A stretch of 64,000 nucleotides of DNA from Lysobacter daejeonensis GH1-9 (GCF_000768355.1 NZ_AVPU01000009.1:47293-111292); one strand, 5' to 3'; numbered from the stretch's first letter, positions 1 through 9,472 are shown. Numbers and translations are program-made. The notes: generated by a model not told the origin, from the sequence alone.

Positions 1-641
1 CACAGCAGGGTCACGTCCATGCCCAAGCGGGTCGCAATCGTCAGTGCAGAATTGGCCACTGCGGTGTTGAGTGGCTTGGGGTGGTAGGTCCACGTCAGCA
101 CGTACTTCTTGCCGCGCAGGTCGGTGGTACCAAAGTGCTCCTGCAGCGCCAGCGCGTGCGCCAGCTCCTGGCACGGGTGGGTGATCGTCTCCATGTTGAT
201 CACCGGCACCGGCGAGTACTTGGCGAACGACTTCAGCACGATGTCCTCGCGGTCATACGCCCAGTCCACGAACTTCGGGAACGCGCGCACGCCGATCAGG
301 TCCACGTAGCGGCCCAGCACCCGCGCGACCTCGGCGATGTGCTCCTCGGTGTCGCCGTCCATCACCGTGCCGAGGTTGAACTCGATCGGCCATGCATCCT
401 TGCCCGGCTGCAGCACCACCGCGTGGCCGCCCAGCTGGAACGCACCCAGTTCGAAGCTGGTGCGAGTGCGCATCGAGGGGTTGAAGAACACCAGCGCGAT
501 CGACTTGCCCTTCAGCGCGTCGCCCAGCTTGTGCTTCTTGAACAGCGCTGCCTGGGTCAGCAGGGCGTCGAGCTCGGTGCGCGACCAGTCCTGGGTGTTG
601 AGGAAGTGCTTCATGGAGGCCGGCGAATGGGAGGTGGTCAT
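1..641 (-). CDS. argF': N-acetylornithine carbamoyltransferase (3' end outside window)
   Basis: Carbamoylates N-acetylornithine to N-acetylcitrulline in the xanthomonad version of cytoplasmic arginine synthesis. Read on the minus strand the protein contains the carbamoyl-phosphate loop (FFNPSMRTRTSFELG) and HPCQELAHA, followed by the GKKYVLTWTYHPKPL stretch. I recognise the overall sequence as the acetylornithine, not ornithine, enzyme of Xanthomonas. Only about 213 residues are present; the window ends at RLGMDVTLL. Two in-frame starts exist: ATG at 641 (MTTSHSPASMKHFLN) and ATG at 614 (MKHFLN). Relatives begin at about the second, and neither has a convincing Shine-Dalgarno sequence. A strong hairpin terminator and a small ORF lie just upstream (see those entries), which suggests control by attenuation. 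Confidence 0.9.
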   Translation of the reverse strand, partial: MTTSHSPASMKHFLNTQDWSRTELDALLTQAALFKKHKLGDALKGKSIALVFFNPSMRTRTSFELGAFQLGGHAVVLQPGKDAWPIEFNLGTVMDGDTEEHIAEVARVLGRYVDLIGVRAFPKFVDWAYDREDIVLKSFAKYSPVPVINMETITHPCQELAHALALQEHFGTTDLRGKKYVLTWTYHPKPLNTAVANSALTIATRLGMDVTLL

Positions 642-705
642 CGGGGTGTCCAGGTGGCGGAACTGGGTGGGGGTGGGGGTCGGTTGCGACTGAAACTGAA
701 AACAA

Positions 706-733
706 AAAAGCCCAGCGCTGAGGCTGGGCTTTT
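706..733 (-). terminator. Intrinsic terminator in the argF' leader (candidate attenuator)
   Basis: The hairpin has a 7-bp GC stem (GCCCAGC/GCTGGGC, positions 710-716 and 723-729), extended by four A-T pairs with a 6-nt loop. In the minus orientation it is followed by TTTTTTGTTTT. It sits 65 nt before the 641 start of argF'. The 5' arm of the RNA hairpin (CCCAGCC) is complementary to GGCTGGG (positions 773-779) at the end of the upstream small ORF, so a competing pairing is possible. Confidence 0.75.
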
Positions 734-769
734 CGTGTGTCGTGTTGCGTTCACGAACGGCGTGCGCCG

Positions 770-874
770 TTACCCAGCCGGATTGGGAGGCAACGGTCGG
801 CGCGCGCGCGAGGTCATGCCCGCCGCCATCCAGGCGGAGGTCAGCACGTCGGCGTCGGCGTAGAAGGCGTTCAT
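770..874 (-). CDS. Candidate 34-aa leader peptide of argF'
   Basis: An ATG ORF on the minus strand ends 36 nt before the terminator hairpin. The peptide starts MNAFYADADV and has three arginines in a four-residue stretch (RARR, codons 23-26, codons CGC GCG CGC CGA), then ends PLPPNPAG. The last codons (GCT GGG) form the segment that can pair with the terminator's 5' arm. No Shine-Dalgarno sequence is visible, so it would need leaderless or weak initiation. A perfect inverted repeat (AACGGCG/CGCCGTT, 756-771) overlaps the stop codon. The layout is that of a ribosome-mediated attenuator; translation of the ORF is unproven. Confidence 0.45.
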   Translation of the reverse strand: MNAFYADADVLTSAWMAAGMTSRARRPLPPNPAG

Positions 875-949
875 GAGGGGGCGAATGCTCGCATGTACCG
901 GCAGCGGGGGCAATAGTCCGAAGGGCGAAGGCCCGTCCAGGCCAACGGA

Positions 950-1402
950 TCAGCGGGTTCGGACGCCCGGCACCGCCGGGGTGATCCCGATGCGGATGCG
1001 CAGCCGGTTCCCCGGGTCCTCCGCCAAGCGCGAACGGTAACGCGCCCCCTTGTAGACGTAATCCACGTCGTAAGCGATGGGGCGGCGGAACTCACGCTCC
1101 ACGGGCACCGGCCGGCACCCGTTCTGGGCCTCGACTTCATCCCGGCTCAGCGCCCCTTTCACGGCCCCAACTACCCGACCAATGCGGCTGTCGGCCTTGG
1201 CGGGTTCGCAGCGCTGCTCCACGCGGGTGGCCCTGAGCGTCTGGTAGACCGGGGTCACGCGAAGCACCTGCGCGTAGTCGTAACGCACGTTCTCGGTCTG
1301 CAGGACGGTCGCGTCCTGCGCCTGCGCCATCCCGGCGCAAAGCGCCAGCAGCGCACTGAGCGCGACTGAGCGGGTGGCGTGGTGGGCGACGGGCATAGGC
1401 AT
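950..1402 (-). CDS. Small exported protein of unknown function
   Basis: A 150-aa protein with a clear signal peptide (MPMPVAHHATRSVALSALLA, cleavage near AQAQD). The mature part has a conserved-looking core (YDYAQVLRVTPVYQTLRATR), two cysteines (EQRCEP and NGCRP), a short Gly/Val stretch (RIGRVVGAVKGAL), and a C-terminal half reading FRRPIAYDVDYVYKGARYRS. I recall similar proteins with a longer glycine-zipper segment in xanthomonads, but no biochemical function. ATG at 1402 is chosen because it places the signal peptide at the N-terminus; ATG at 1396 is equally possible. It is divergent from cysS. Confidence 0.7.
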   Translation of the reverse strand: MPMPVAHHATRSVALSALLALCAGMAQAQDATVLQTENVRYDYAQVLRVTPVYQTLRATRVEQRCEPAKADSRIGRVVGAVKGALSRDEVEAQNGCRPVPVEREFRRPIAYDVDYVYKGARYRSRLAEDPGNRLRIRIGITPAVPGVRTR

Positions 1403-1560
1403 GGCGTGCAAGTGTAGTCCGTGACGGCCGCCACGGGCTGAACCCCTGCTGTCACGATCCGCCCCCCGGGAGAATCGCCGTTTCATCGCCCTGACCACGG
1501 CAAACCAAGGCCTCCCGCCCAATGCCACGCAACGCCCCCGCGGCACCGGGCCGGCCCCGC

Positions 1561-1566
1561 TACAAT
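1561..1566 (+). promoter_or_regulatory. Candidate -10 element of cysS
   Basis: TACAAT, 25 nt before the cysS ATG. No good -35 is visible at 16-18 bp spacing, so this is a weak call. Confidence 0.35.
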
Positions 1567-1590
1567 GGCGTGTCCACTGCCGTAGCCCCC

Positions 1591-3012
1591 ATGAGCCTGC
1601 ACCTCTATAACAGCCTGACCCGCCGGGTCGAACCCTTCGTCCCCGCCAATCCGGCCCGCGTGACCATGTATGTCTGCGGCCCGACGGTCTACAACTACGT
1701 GCACATCGGCAACGGCCGCGGCCCGGTCGTGTTCGGCGTGCTGGCCGACGTGCTGCGCCGCCGCTACGGCACCCTCGCCTACGCCCGCAACATCACCGAC
1801 GTGGACGACAAGATCAACACGGCCGCCCGCGAGCAGGGCGTGCCCATCTCGACCATCACCGACCGCTTCGCCGCCGCCTACCGCGAGGACATGGCGGCAC
1901 TGGGCGTGCAGCCGCCGGACATCGAGCCGGAAGCCACCCGCCACATCCCGCAGATCACCGCGATGATCGAGCGCTTGATCGCCGAAGGCCATGCGTATGC
2001 CGCCGAGGGTCACGTGCTGTTCGCCGTCGACAGCTTTGAGGGGTACGGCAAGCTGTCCCGCCGCGATACCGAGGACATGCTGGCCGGCGCCCGCATCGAA
2101 GTCGCACCATACAAGCGCGGCCCGGGCGATTTCGTGCTGTGGAAGCCCTCCACCGACGACCTGCCCGGCTGGGAGTCGCCATGGGGCCGCGGGCGCCCGG
2201 GCTGGCACATCGAATGCTCGGCCATGGCCGAGGCGCACCTGGGCGACACCATCGACATCCATGCCGGCGGCGTGGACCTGCAGTTCCCGCACCACGAGAA
2301 CGAGATCGCGCAGAGCGAGTGCGCCCACGGTGGCAAGCCGTTCGCGCGCTGGTGGCTGCACAACGGCATGCTCAACTTCGGCGGCGCCAAGATGAGCAAG
2401 TCGCTGGGCAACATCGAGAAGATCCACGACCTGGTGCGCGCACACCCGCCGGAGGCCCTGCGCTATGCCCTGCTGTCGGCGCACTATCGCCAGCCGCTGG
2501 ACTGGTCCGACGGCCTGATCGAGCAGAGCATCCGCACACTGGACCGGCTGTACGGCACGCTGCGCGACATCGATGCGCTGGTCGCTTCCGGCGACACCAT
2601 CGAGGCCGCCATCCCCGAGGCCATCGAGGCCGCGCTGGATGATGACCTCAACACCCCGCAGGCCTTGGCGGAACTGGCATCCATCGCCGGCAACGCGCGC
2701 GTGCTGCGCAACGCCATCGCCAATGGCGAGGTGGCCGACACCGCCGGCGCGCTGAAGGCGCTGACCACCCTCGCCGCCAGCCTTCGAGCCGCCGGCCGAG
2801 CGCTGGGCCTGCTGCAACAGGCGCCGGAGGCGTGGTTTGCGCGTGGCGCCAGTGGCGATGACGATGCCCGCATCCAGACGTTGGTCGAAGAGCGCACCGC
2901 GGCCAAGAAGGCCCGGGACTTCGCCCGCGCCGATGCGCTGCGCGACCAGCTCGCCGGCGAGGGCATCCTGCTGGAAGACACGCCGCAGGGCGTGCGCTGG
3001 CGCCGGGCCTGA
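1591..3012 (+). CDS. cysS: Cysteine-tRNA ligase
   Basis: Charges tRNA-Cys with cysteine in the cytoplasm. The 473 residues match the family length. The class I signatures are HIGN (residues 38-41) and KMSKS (about 266-270). The four zinc ligands are visible: Cys29 (MYVCGPT), Cys near 208 (HIECSAM), and His and Glu in PHHENE (about 233-237). A C-terminal DALR-type helical region ends with the [16 protein letters not shown] stretch. The longer frame starting at 1522 is not used because relatives begin [10 protein letters not shown]. sufE follows after 15 nt. Confidence 0.97.
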   Translation: MSLHLYNSLTRRVEPFVPANPARVTMYVCGPTVYNYVHIGNGRGPVVFGVLADVLRRRYGTLAYARNITDVDDKINTAAREQGVPISTITDRFAAAYREDMAALGVQPPDIEPEATRHIPQITAMIERLIAEGHAYAAEGHVLFAVDSFEGYGKLSRRDTEDMLAGARIEVAPYKRGPGDFVLWKPSTDDLPGWESPWGRGRPGWHIECSAMAEAHLGDTIDIHAGGVDLQFPHHENEIAQSECAHGGKPFARWWLHNGMLNFGGAKMSKSLGNIEKIHDLVRAHPPEALRYALLSAHYRQPLDWSDGLIEQSIRTLDRLYGTLRDIDALVASGDTIEAAIPEAIEAALDDDLNTPQALAELASIAGNARVLRNAIANGEVADTAGALKALTTLAASLRAAGRALGLLQQAPEAWFARGASGDDDARIQTLVEERTAAKKARDFARADALRDQLAGEGILLEDTPQGVRWRRA

Positions 3013-3027
3013 GCAGGAGCTACCGAC

Positions 3028-3465
3028 ATGACCGTCTCTCCCTTCCCGCTCGAACCCACCACAGCCGAGGCACAGGCCGCCATCCGCGACGAGTTCGCGT
3101 TCTTCGGCGACTGGGCCGAGCGCTACCAGTACCTCATCGACCTCGGCCGCAAGCTGCCTGACCTGCCCGCCGAATGGAAGGTGGAGGACAACCGCCTGCA
3201 CGGTTGCCAGTCGCTGGTTTGGATCGTGGCCGAAGGCAATGCCGATCGGCTGGACTTCCACGCCATCAGTGACTCGGCCATCGTCTCGGGCCTGATCTAC
3301 CTCGCACTGCGTGTGTACTCGGGGCGCAGCGCGCAGGAAGTCCTCGCCACCCAGGCGGATTACATCGCCGACATCGGCCTGGCCAAGCACCTCTCACCCA
3401 CGCGCAGCAATGGCCTGACCGCCCTGCTGGGCTTCATCCGCGACAAGGCCCAAGCCGCCCTGTGA
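3028..3465 (+). CDS. sufE: SufE-family cysteine desulfuration protein
   Basis: A sulfur acceptor that takes persulfide from a SufS-type cysteine desulfurase and passes it to the SUF Fe-S scaffold. It is 145 aa, the usual length. The active cysteine is Cys60 in the loop RLHGCQSLVW, and the C-terminal helix region (LSPTRSNGLTALL) is family-typical. No suf genes lie next to it, so the partner desulfurase must be elsewhere. It lies 15 nt after cysS, with AGGAG 7-8 nt before its ATG, and its stop overlaps the next gene, suggesting co-transcription. Confidence 0.92.
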   Translation: MTVSPFPLEPTTAEAQAAIRDEFAFFGDWAERYQYLIDLGRKLPDLPAEWKVEDNRLHGCQSLVWIVAEGNADRLDFHAISDSAIVSGLIYLALRVYSGRSAQEVLATQADYIADIGLAKHLSPTRSNGLTALLGFIRDKAQAAL

Positions 3466-4700
3466 GCACGCCGGTGCCGGGGGTAGCCACGGTGCTGCGC
3501 AATCCGGCGTTCCTTGGCCTGCTGGGCTATCGCCTGCTGGCGATGCTGTCGTACCAGATCGTGGCGGTCACGGTTGGCTGGCACATCTACCAGCTGACGC
3601 GCGACACGCTGTCGCTGGGCCTGATCGGCCTGGCCGAAGTGTTGCCCTACATCGCTTTCGCCCTGTTTGCGGGCTACGCGGTGGACCACCTGCCGCGGCG
3701 CCGCCTGGGTATGGCCGCCTGCCTGGGGTTATGCGTGACCACACTGGTGCTGGCCGGCGTTGCCCATGGCAGCGTGCCGGCGATGGGCACCCTCACCATC
3801 TACGTGGCCATCGCCTGCAATGGCGTGGTCCGCGCGTTCCTCGCGCCGGTGTACATGTCGCTGTTCGCGCGGGTGCTGCCGCGCGAGGCCTACGCGCGCG
3901 GTGCCGGCATCAGCAGCGTGGTGATGCAGACCGGGCTGGTGGTCGGCCCGGCCCTGGGTGGCGTGCTGGTGGCCTTGGGTGGCAAGACCACTGCGTACCT
4001 CGTCGCCGCGGCTTTGGCACTGGCGGCCGCCATCGCCATCATCAGCCTGCGCGTCTCCGAACCGGCCCTGCCGACCGAGCGCGCCCCGATCTTCCGCAGC
4101 ATCGGCGAAGGCCTGCGCTTCGTCTTTGGCAACCAGGTGATCCTGGGCGCACAGGCGCTGGACATGTTCTCCGTGCTGTTCGGCGGCGCGGTGGCGCTGC
4201 TGCCGGCCTTCATCAACGATGTCTTCCACTACGGCCCGGAGGCGCTGGGCATCCTGCGCGCGGCGCCAGCCGCTGGCGCGGTGCTGGTGGGCATGTGGCT
4301 GGCACGCCATCCGCCGGACCGCAATGCTGGCCGGCTGTTGCTGGCGGCGGTGGCCGGCTTCGGCCTGTGCATCATCGGCTTCGCGCTGTCGCGCCACTTC
4401 TGGCTGTCAGCCGCGCTGCTGATGATGTCGGGCATGTGCGACAGCGTGTCAGTGGTGGTGCGCTCCACCATCCTGCAACTGTCCACCCCGGACCACATGC
4501 GCGGGCGCGTGGCATCGATCAACGGCATCTTCATCGGCTCATCCAACGAACTGGGCGCATTTGAGTCCGGCGTGGCGGCACGTCTGCTCGGGCTTGTGCC
4601 GTCGGTGATCTTTGGTGGCAGCATGACCCTGGCGGTGGTGGGGCTCACCTCGAAACTGGCCCCGAAACTGCGCAGGCTCGACCTCGGCGAACTGCGCTGA
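3462..4700 (+). CDS. MFS transporter, EntS/MFS_3-like
   Basis: A 412-aa inner-membrane protein with about 12 hydrophobic helices and a family-typical loop (FAGYAVDHLPRRRLG, residues 67-81) between helices 2 and 3. Weak resemblance to enterobactin-exporter-like proteins suggests efflux of a small molecule; the substrate cannot be read from the sequence. The start is GTG, overlapping the sufE stop as GTGA, which fits translational coupling. It converges on the TonB receptor at 4762. Confidence 0.8.
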   Translation: MSTPVPGVATVLRNPAFLGLLGYRLLAMLSYQIVAVTVGWHIYQLTRDTLSLGLIGLAEVLPYIAFALFAGYAVDHLPRRRLGMAACLGLCVTTLVLAGVAHGSVPAMGTLTIYVAIACNGVVRAFLAPVYMSLFARVLPREAYARGAGISSVVMQTGLVVGPALGGVLVALGGKTTAYLVAAALALAAAIAIISLRVSEPALPTERAPIFRSIGEGLRFVFGNQVILGAQALDMFSVLFGGAVALLPAFINDVFHYGPEALGILRAAPAAGAVLVGMWLARHPPDRNAGRLLLAAVAGFGLCIIGFALSRHFWLSAALLMMSGMCDSVSVVVRSTILQLSTPDHMRGRVASINGIFIGSSNELGAFESGVAARLLGLVPSVIFGGSMTLAVVGLTSKLAPKLRRLDLGELR

Positions 4701-4761
4701 AAGACGAGGCAGCCACCGTAGCCGTGCCATTGCGTGGGCTGCAGCGCTTCCCGATCTCCCG

Positions 4762-7605
4762 TCAGAAGCGGTACATCGCGCTCAACAGGTAATAGCGTCC
4801 GCGCGGGTCGTCGGTGGCGAAATCGAAGCCTGCCTGCGCCACGTCGTAGCTGACCGGGTCGTGGCCAAACAGGTTTCGCAGATGGAGCGAGTAGCGCCAC
4901 TGGGGTGATGCCACATAGGCCATGTCGAGGTCGAAGAGGCTGAAGCCTGGGGTGACGCAACGCCCCTGCTCCACGTTCTTCCACAGGCACGGCTGATCGG
5001 GCGCGTGCACCCGCACAGACCCTGCACGCCGCCAGTTCAGGGTGTGCGTCCACTTGCCAATGGTCCAGTCCACGGCGCCCAACAGGCTGTGGCGCGGCAC
5101 GCGGTAGCCAGCATGGTCGAGCGTGGGCGCGCCGGGGAAACGCCTGCGCTCCAGACGATCCAGGAAATACGTGCTGCCACGGACCCCGAACCGACCCAAT
5201 GCCCGCGTCTGCCACTGGTACCGCAACTCGGCCTCAAACCCGCGCAGGTCGCTGTCACCCACGTTCTCGTAGTAGTCGTTGATGCCGACAAGGCGCCCGG
5301 CGCCATCACGCACCAGCGACCGCGGAAATGCTGCCGCATCATCGGCCCCGCTGACGGGCAGGATCTCGTCGTGCCGGCTGATGCGGAAGTAATCCAGACT
5401 CATCAGGAAGCGCTCGGTGGGCGTCCACACCACCCCCAGCGTCTGGCTTGAGGAGGTTTCCGGCTCCAGGTCGGGATTCTCCGTCGCCCCCCGCAGCAGC
5501 AGACAGTACCTGCCCAAGTCAGGGTCGTTCACCTCGTCCCGGCATTCCCCGAACTCCGGCTGGTGGGCGAAGGAATCGTAGTTCTCCTCAACGCCCGGCC
5601 GCCGCAGCTCGAAGAGCGTTGGCGCGCGGTAGCCTGTCGCGAGGGTCCCGCGCAGGGTCAGGGCATCGACAACGTTCCATTTCAGCCCCAGCTTGGGCGA
5701 CCAGCGGCTCCCGTAGCCTTCCCGGTAGTCCAGCCGAAGGGCCAGGTCCGCCTGCAGGCGCGGCACCAGTGGCACGCTCAGTTCGCCGTAGAGCGCCGCG
5801 CCCGCACGGTGCTCGTCGATGCGGATTTTCTGCGGCCCAAGCGCCACATCGTGCTCAAGCATCAGCGCGTCCGGACGGTGCTCCAACCCGTCACGGAACA
5901 CTTCCAGCCCGGTAGCGAACTTGGCCTGCCCGCCGCGCATGGTCCACGCAGGTCCATTGGCACCCAGCCCGACCTGCTCGAAGGTCGATGTGCCGCGGGT
6001 GGTGAGCGCCGGCGAAATCGCGGCCAACAGCTCGGGCGGGTTTTCTCCGCCGAACCGGTAGCGGTTGTCGTACACAGCGTCCACGAACACCGTCTCGCGC
6101 ACCAGGCCATCGATCTGGCTGGTGACCGCGTTGCGATGGTGCGCGGCAGTGGTGTGCCACTGCCACTCGCCCAGCCAGCCACTCAGCCCGGTGGCAAAAT
6201 CCCAGGTGGTCGCATTGGTTTCATTGCGGATGGGGCCGATGTCGAAGAAGGCGTAATCGAGACGTTCCATCCCTGCAATCCAGTCCGGGTGGGTGCTCGG
6301 CACCAGCACGCTGGCGTGGAAAGGCGCGCGCCACAGGGTCTGTTCCGCGCGCGTCACCCGGAGGCTGGTCTGCCACTCCACGCGCTCGCCCACCGGCGCA
6401 CGCACGCTCGCATACAGCGAGCCCCGCTCGGTTTCCGGCTCAAGGCTTTCGTAACGCGGCGGGTCGAAGACGCAACTGCCCTGGGAATCCGAGCTCGCAT
6501 CAGGGCAGTATCGCTGGAGCAGTCGACCGGTGGCAGTGCGATACCCCAGGCGATAACGCCAATCCCCCAGGCGCAGGTGGCGCAAATCGCGGGTGCGCCA
6601 GCTGCGCTGCTCGCCGACCAGCCCTTCGTTGCGGAAGTACTCCGCGCCCAGGAACAGATCGCCTCCCGCGCCCCAGGTGCGGCCCACCGTCACCGACGCC
6701 TGTGTCTGTTCCGCGTCCCCCGTGCCCGTGCCACCACGCCGGACCACCACGGTCGGCGCCTCGGCATCCTTGCGCAGGATGATGTTGACCACGCCGGCCA
6801 TGGCATCGGCACCATAGATCGCCGACGCGCCGCCACGGATGATCTCGATCCGGTCGACGATGCTCAACGGGATGCTGGCGAGGTCGGTGAGCCCGCCGAG
6901 ATCCGCCGACACCAGCCCGTAGTTGGCCAGGCGCTGGCCATCGACCAGGAACAGGGTTGCCCGCGGCCCGAGGGCGTAGAGGCTGGTCGTCGCCGCTGAG
7001 GCGAATGGCTGCTGGGTGCTGCTGCCCCCTTCGACCGCCACCTCCACGGGATGATGGCCCATCATGCCCGGTTGCTCGCGCAGCAATTCGAACAGCGTGA
7101 GGTGGCCGCTCGCCTCGATCTGCTCGCGGGTGATCCGGGTCATGGGGGAGGCTTCGATCCCATCGACCGGCATGCGCGGGATGTGGGTCCCGGTGACCGT
7201 AACCGGTCCGACGTCCACCGGCCGATCATCCGCGAATCCGGCGCGGGGGGCGGCGTCGCCCAGACGTGGCTTCGGTGGCACGTTCTCCACCACGAAGGTG
7301 CCATCGGCCACCTCCACGGCGCGCAGTCCGGTTCCTTCCAGCATTGTCGCCAGGGCGGCCGCGGCGGTCCGGGCGTTGGACACCGGTCGCGACCGCTGAG
7401 AGGCCACCAACCTGGCGGGGTACAGGAGTTGGATTCCCGATTGGCGCGCCAACGCCTTGAGCGCATCGTCCAAGGGCCCGGCGGGAACATTCAGTGAACT
7501 GGTTTCACGCGTTGCCGGTCCACGCACCTGTGCCACGGCGGTCGGCACAATGCCGGACAGCATGGCAGCGAGGGTCAGGGCATTGCTGCAGCGTGGCCGG
7601 GCCAT
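4762..7605 (-). CDS. TonB-dependent receptor with N-terminal STN signalling domain
   Basis: An outer-membrane receptor of the FecA/transducer type, 947 aa from the chosen start. In order: a signal peptide (MARPRCSNALTLAAMLSGIV), an STN domain at about 35-105 (LNVPAGPLDDALKALARQSG), a VTVTGTHIPR motif, a plug domain with LFLVDGQRLAN and the IEIIRGGASAIYGADAMAGV signature, and a 22-strand barrel ending in YRF. The STN domain talks to the FecR protein encoded just upstream, so the receptor should sense its own ligand and switch on its own expression. Ligand unknown (siderophore, or a plant or protein-derived substrate). An upstream in-frame ATG at 7641 exists, but the signal peptide begins at 7605. 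Confidence 0.93.
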   Translation of the reverse strand: MARPRCSNALTLAAMLSGIVPTAVAQVRGPATRETSSLNVPAGPLDDALKALARQSGIQLLYPARLVASQRSRPVSNARTAAAALATMLEGTGLRAVEVADGTFVVENVPPKPRLGDAAPRAGFADDRPVDVGPVTVTGTHIPRMPVDGIEASPMTRITREQIEASGHLTLFELLREQPGMMGHHPVEVAVEGGSSTQQPFASAATTSLYALGPRATLFLVDGQRLANYGLVSADLGGLTDLASIPLSIVDRIEIIRGGASAIYGADAMAGVVNIILRKDAEAPTVVVRRGGTGTGDAEQTQASVTVGRTWGAGGDLFLGAEYFRNEGLVGEQRSWRTRDLRHLRLGDWRYRLGYRTATGRLLQRYCPDASSDSQGSCVFDPPRYESLEPETERGSLYASVRAPVGERVEWQTSLRVTRAEQTLWRAPFHASVLVPSTHPDWIAGMERLDYAFFDIGPIRNETNATTWDFATGLSGWLGEWQWHTTAAHHRNAVTSQIDGLVRETVFVDAVYDNRYRFGGENPPELLAAISPALTTRGTSTFEQVGLGANGPAWTMRGGQAKFATGLEVFRDGLEHRPDALMLEHDVALGPQKIRIDEHRAGAALYGELSVPLVPRLQADLALRLDYREGYGSRWSPKLGLKWNVVDALTLRGTLATGYRAPTLFELRRPGVEENYDSFAHQPEFGECRDEVNDPDLGRYCLLLRGATENPDLEPETSSSQTLGVVWTPTERFLMSLDYFRISRHDEILPVSGADDAAAFPRSLVRDGAGRLVGINDYYENVGDSDLRGFEAELRYQWQTRALGRFGVRGSTYFLDRLERRRFPGAPTLDHAGYRVPRHSLLGAVDWTIGKWTHTLNWRRAGSVRVHAPDQPCLWKNVEQGRCVTPGFSLFDLDMAYVASPQWRYSLHLRNLFGHDPVSYDVAQAGFDFATDDPRGRYYLLSAMYRF

Positions 7606-7701
7606 GCGCGGGCATCGTGGGTCAGGGTAAACGCCCCACATTACGGAAGCGCGACACCGCGCGCAACGCGTAACCCGCCGTTCAGTCCACTACCAGCGCT
7701 G

Positions 7702-8694
7702 TCACCGGTGCAGGCTGATCTCGTCGGGGCCAATGCGGCGGGCGTGCAGCCCCCAGCCACGCTCAAGTGCCGACACAAGCGCGTCCTGGTTGCCAGCCCG
7801 GAACACGCCACTGACCGTGATTTCGGCCAGTGTTGGGTCGGCCAGGGTCAACTTGGTCGTGGAATACCGATTTGCTTCGGCGAGCAGCGCGTCCAGCCGG
7901 TGCTCCTTGAACACCAACTCGCCCTGCGTCCAGCCCTCCGCCACCGCAATGTCGAGGGCCTCGACCGGGGCGAATCCCGCATCGGCCTGCACCGCCACCT
8001 GTTCGCCCGGCGAGAGACGCACCTGCTCCACCTTGCCGGTGGGCAGCGGGGCCGAAACGATCACAGCACCATCGACCAGTCCAACGCGGGTCGCCCCACC
8101 CTCCCGGCAGACCTGGAACGTGGTGCCGATGTCGCGGATGGTCGTGGTGCCCGCACGCACCAGGAACGGGCGGGGGTCATCACCCACGGCCAGTTGCACG
8201 CGCCCCGCGTCCACATCGACCTCCCGCTGGCCTTGGCCCAGGCGCACGGTCACCGCGGACCCGGTATCGAGCAGCAATGTCGTGCCGTCGGCCAGCCCAA
8301 TGGTGCGCTGTTCGCCCACGGCAGTGGCGTAGCGCTGCTCCGGCGTGGGAGGCGTCGGCAGCAACCGCCAGGCCAGCATGCCAGCCACGACCGCCAGGCT
8401 GGCCGCCGCCGCCCACCCCCAGGTTCGCAACCCGGGGCGCTTGGCGAATGCGTCCCGGCCTTCGCGACGCGCCTTGCGCGCCGCAGCCCGCAGCAGGTCG
8501 TCATCGGCCAGCTGTGCGGCCGCTGCATGGATGGCGTCGGCTCGCACCCACGCCTCCACGTGCAGCGGTGACTGCGCCAGCCAGTCCTCGAATGCCGCGC
8601 GTTCGCTGGCTTTGCAATCGGGCGCGTCCAGTCGCGCTACCCACCATGCGGCCTGGTCGACGCCCCGCTCGGGGGCGTGTTCGTTCATGTTCAT
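7702..8694 (-). CDS. FecR-family anti-sigma/sigma regulator
   Basis: A membrane-anchored regulator of 330 aa. The cytoplasmic N-terminal DUF4880 region (AAWWVARLDAPDCKASERAA) precedes one transmembrane helix (about residues 96-114, WGWAAAASLAVVAGMLAW). A periplasmic FecR domain follows (YATAVGEQRTIGLADGTTLL), then a C-terminal STN-like part. It relays the signal from the STN domain of the TonB receptor to the ECF sigma factor. Its ATG overlaps the sigma stop (ATGA), showing coupling. A second ATG six bases on is possible. Confidence 0.93.
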   Translation of the reverse strand: MNMNEHAPERGVDQAAWWVARLDAPDCKASERAAFEDWLAQSPLHVEAWVRADAIHAAAAQLADDDLLRAAARKARREGRDAFAKRPGLRTWGWAAAASLAVVAGMLAWRLLPTPPTPEQRYATAVGEQRTIGLADGTTLLLDTGSAVTVRLGQGQREVDVDAGRVQLAVGDDPRPFLVRAGTTTIRDIGTTFQVCREGGATRVGLVDGAVIVSAPLPTGKVEQVRLSPGEQVAVQADAGFAPVEALDIAVAEGWTQGELVFKEHRLDALLAEANRYSTTKLTLADPTLAEITVSGVFRAGNQDALVSALERGWGLHARRIGPDEISLHR

Positions 8695-9248
8695 GGCCAA
8701 TCCGTGTGACCGCCGTTGTCGCCACGCAGGTGGACGCGCAGCAGTGAAAGTGCCTTGCCGATGTGCTTCTCGACGGCTTTGACCGAAATCCCGCAATGAC
8801 GGGCGATCTCGGTGTAACTCATGTCTTCGATCCGGTTGAGCAGGTAGACCTCGCGGCAGCGCGGGGGCAGGCGCAACACGGCCGCCCGCACCGCCACCAG
8901 CGCTTGCTGGTGCGCGACGCGCTCGTCCTGCGCCGGCTCCGCCGACGGCAGCGCAAGGACGTCGTCCTCCAGGCTGACGTGGGCATGGGCAAGGCGGCTG
9001 GCATCGCGACGGCCCCGGTCAGCCAGCGCGTTGAGCCCGATCCGGTACATCAACGGACGCAGGGCCTCGACCGGCTGGTCGCCATAACGCATCAGCCGCA
9101 CCATGGTCTCCTGGGCCACGTCCTGCGCGTCATCGTCGGATACCCGTCGCCGCAGGAACGCCACCAGCAGCGGCCGGTGTTCACGCACGAACTGCTCAAA
9201 GCCTGCCGCCGTGGCGGTGTTGGCCCCGGACGACGCTGTGGCGTTCAC
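8691..9248 (-). CDS. ECF RNA polymerase sigma factor, FecI-like
   Basis: 185 aa from GTG at 9248, chosen because GGAGG lies about 6 nt upstream; the same frame is open back to a GTG at 9329. Region 2 includes FEQFVREHRPLLVAFLRRRV and DAQDVAQETMVRL. Region 4 has LPPRCREVYLLNRIEDMSYT followed by the helix-turn-helix IARHCGISVKAVEKHIGKAL. It presumably directs transcription of the TonB receptor downstream under FecR control. Confidence 0.92.
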   Translation of the reverse strand: MNATASSGANTATAAGFEQFVREHRPLLVAFLRRRVSDDDAQDVAQETMVRLMRYGDQPVEALRPLMYRIGLNALADRGRRDASRLAHAHVSLEDDVLALPSAEPAQDERVAHQQALVAVRAAVLRLPPRCREVYLLNRIEDMSYTEIARHCGISVKAVEKHIGKALSLLRVHLRGDNGGHTDWP

Positions 9249-9447
9249 GCACGCCTCCAGCGCACGCGCGAACGCGTCTCCGCACACTTCCGCCGCAAGG
9301 GAGCCGTCATCCAGCACGCGCCCTCCCACCCGACGGTCGCTCGAATCCGTGGGTCCATAGGGTCTGGCGGTGGCAACGGGAAACCCATTGGCTCATGTCC
9401 CAAAGAACGTTGGCGCACTGCGGCCTCCCTACCCCGCCGCGCAAACG

Positions 9448-9472
9448 ACGACGCCCCGGCAGGGGGCGTCGT
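9448..9472 (-). terminator. Hairpin terminator after the DksA-like gene
   Basis: A 10-bp perfect stem (ACGACGCCCC/GGGGCGTCGT) with a 5-nt loop, 48 nt past the DksA-like stop. The run of T after it in the minus direction is poor (CGTTTG). Confidence 0.6.

Noticed and set aside
1483..3390. A 635-codon minus-strand frame opposite cysS and sufE
   Set aside because: Antisense shadow of cysS and sufE, whose motifs are complete on the plus strand.
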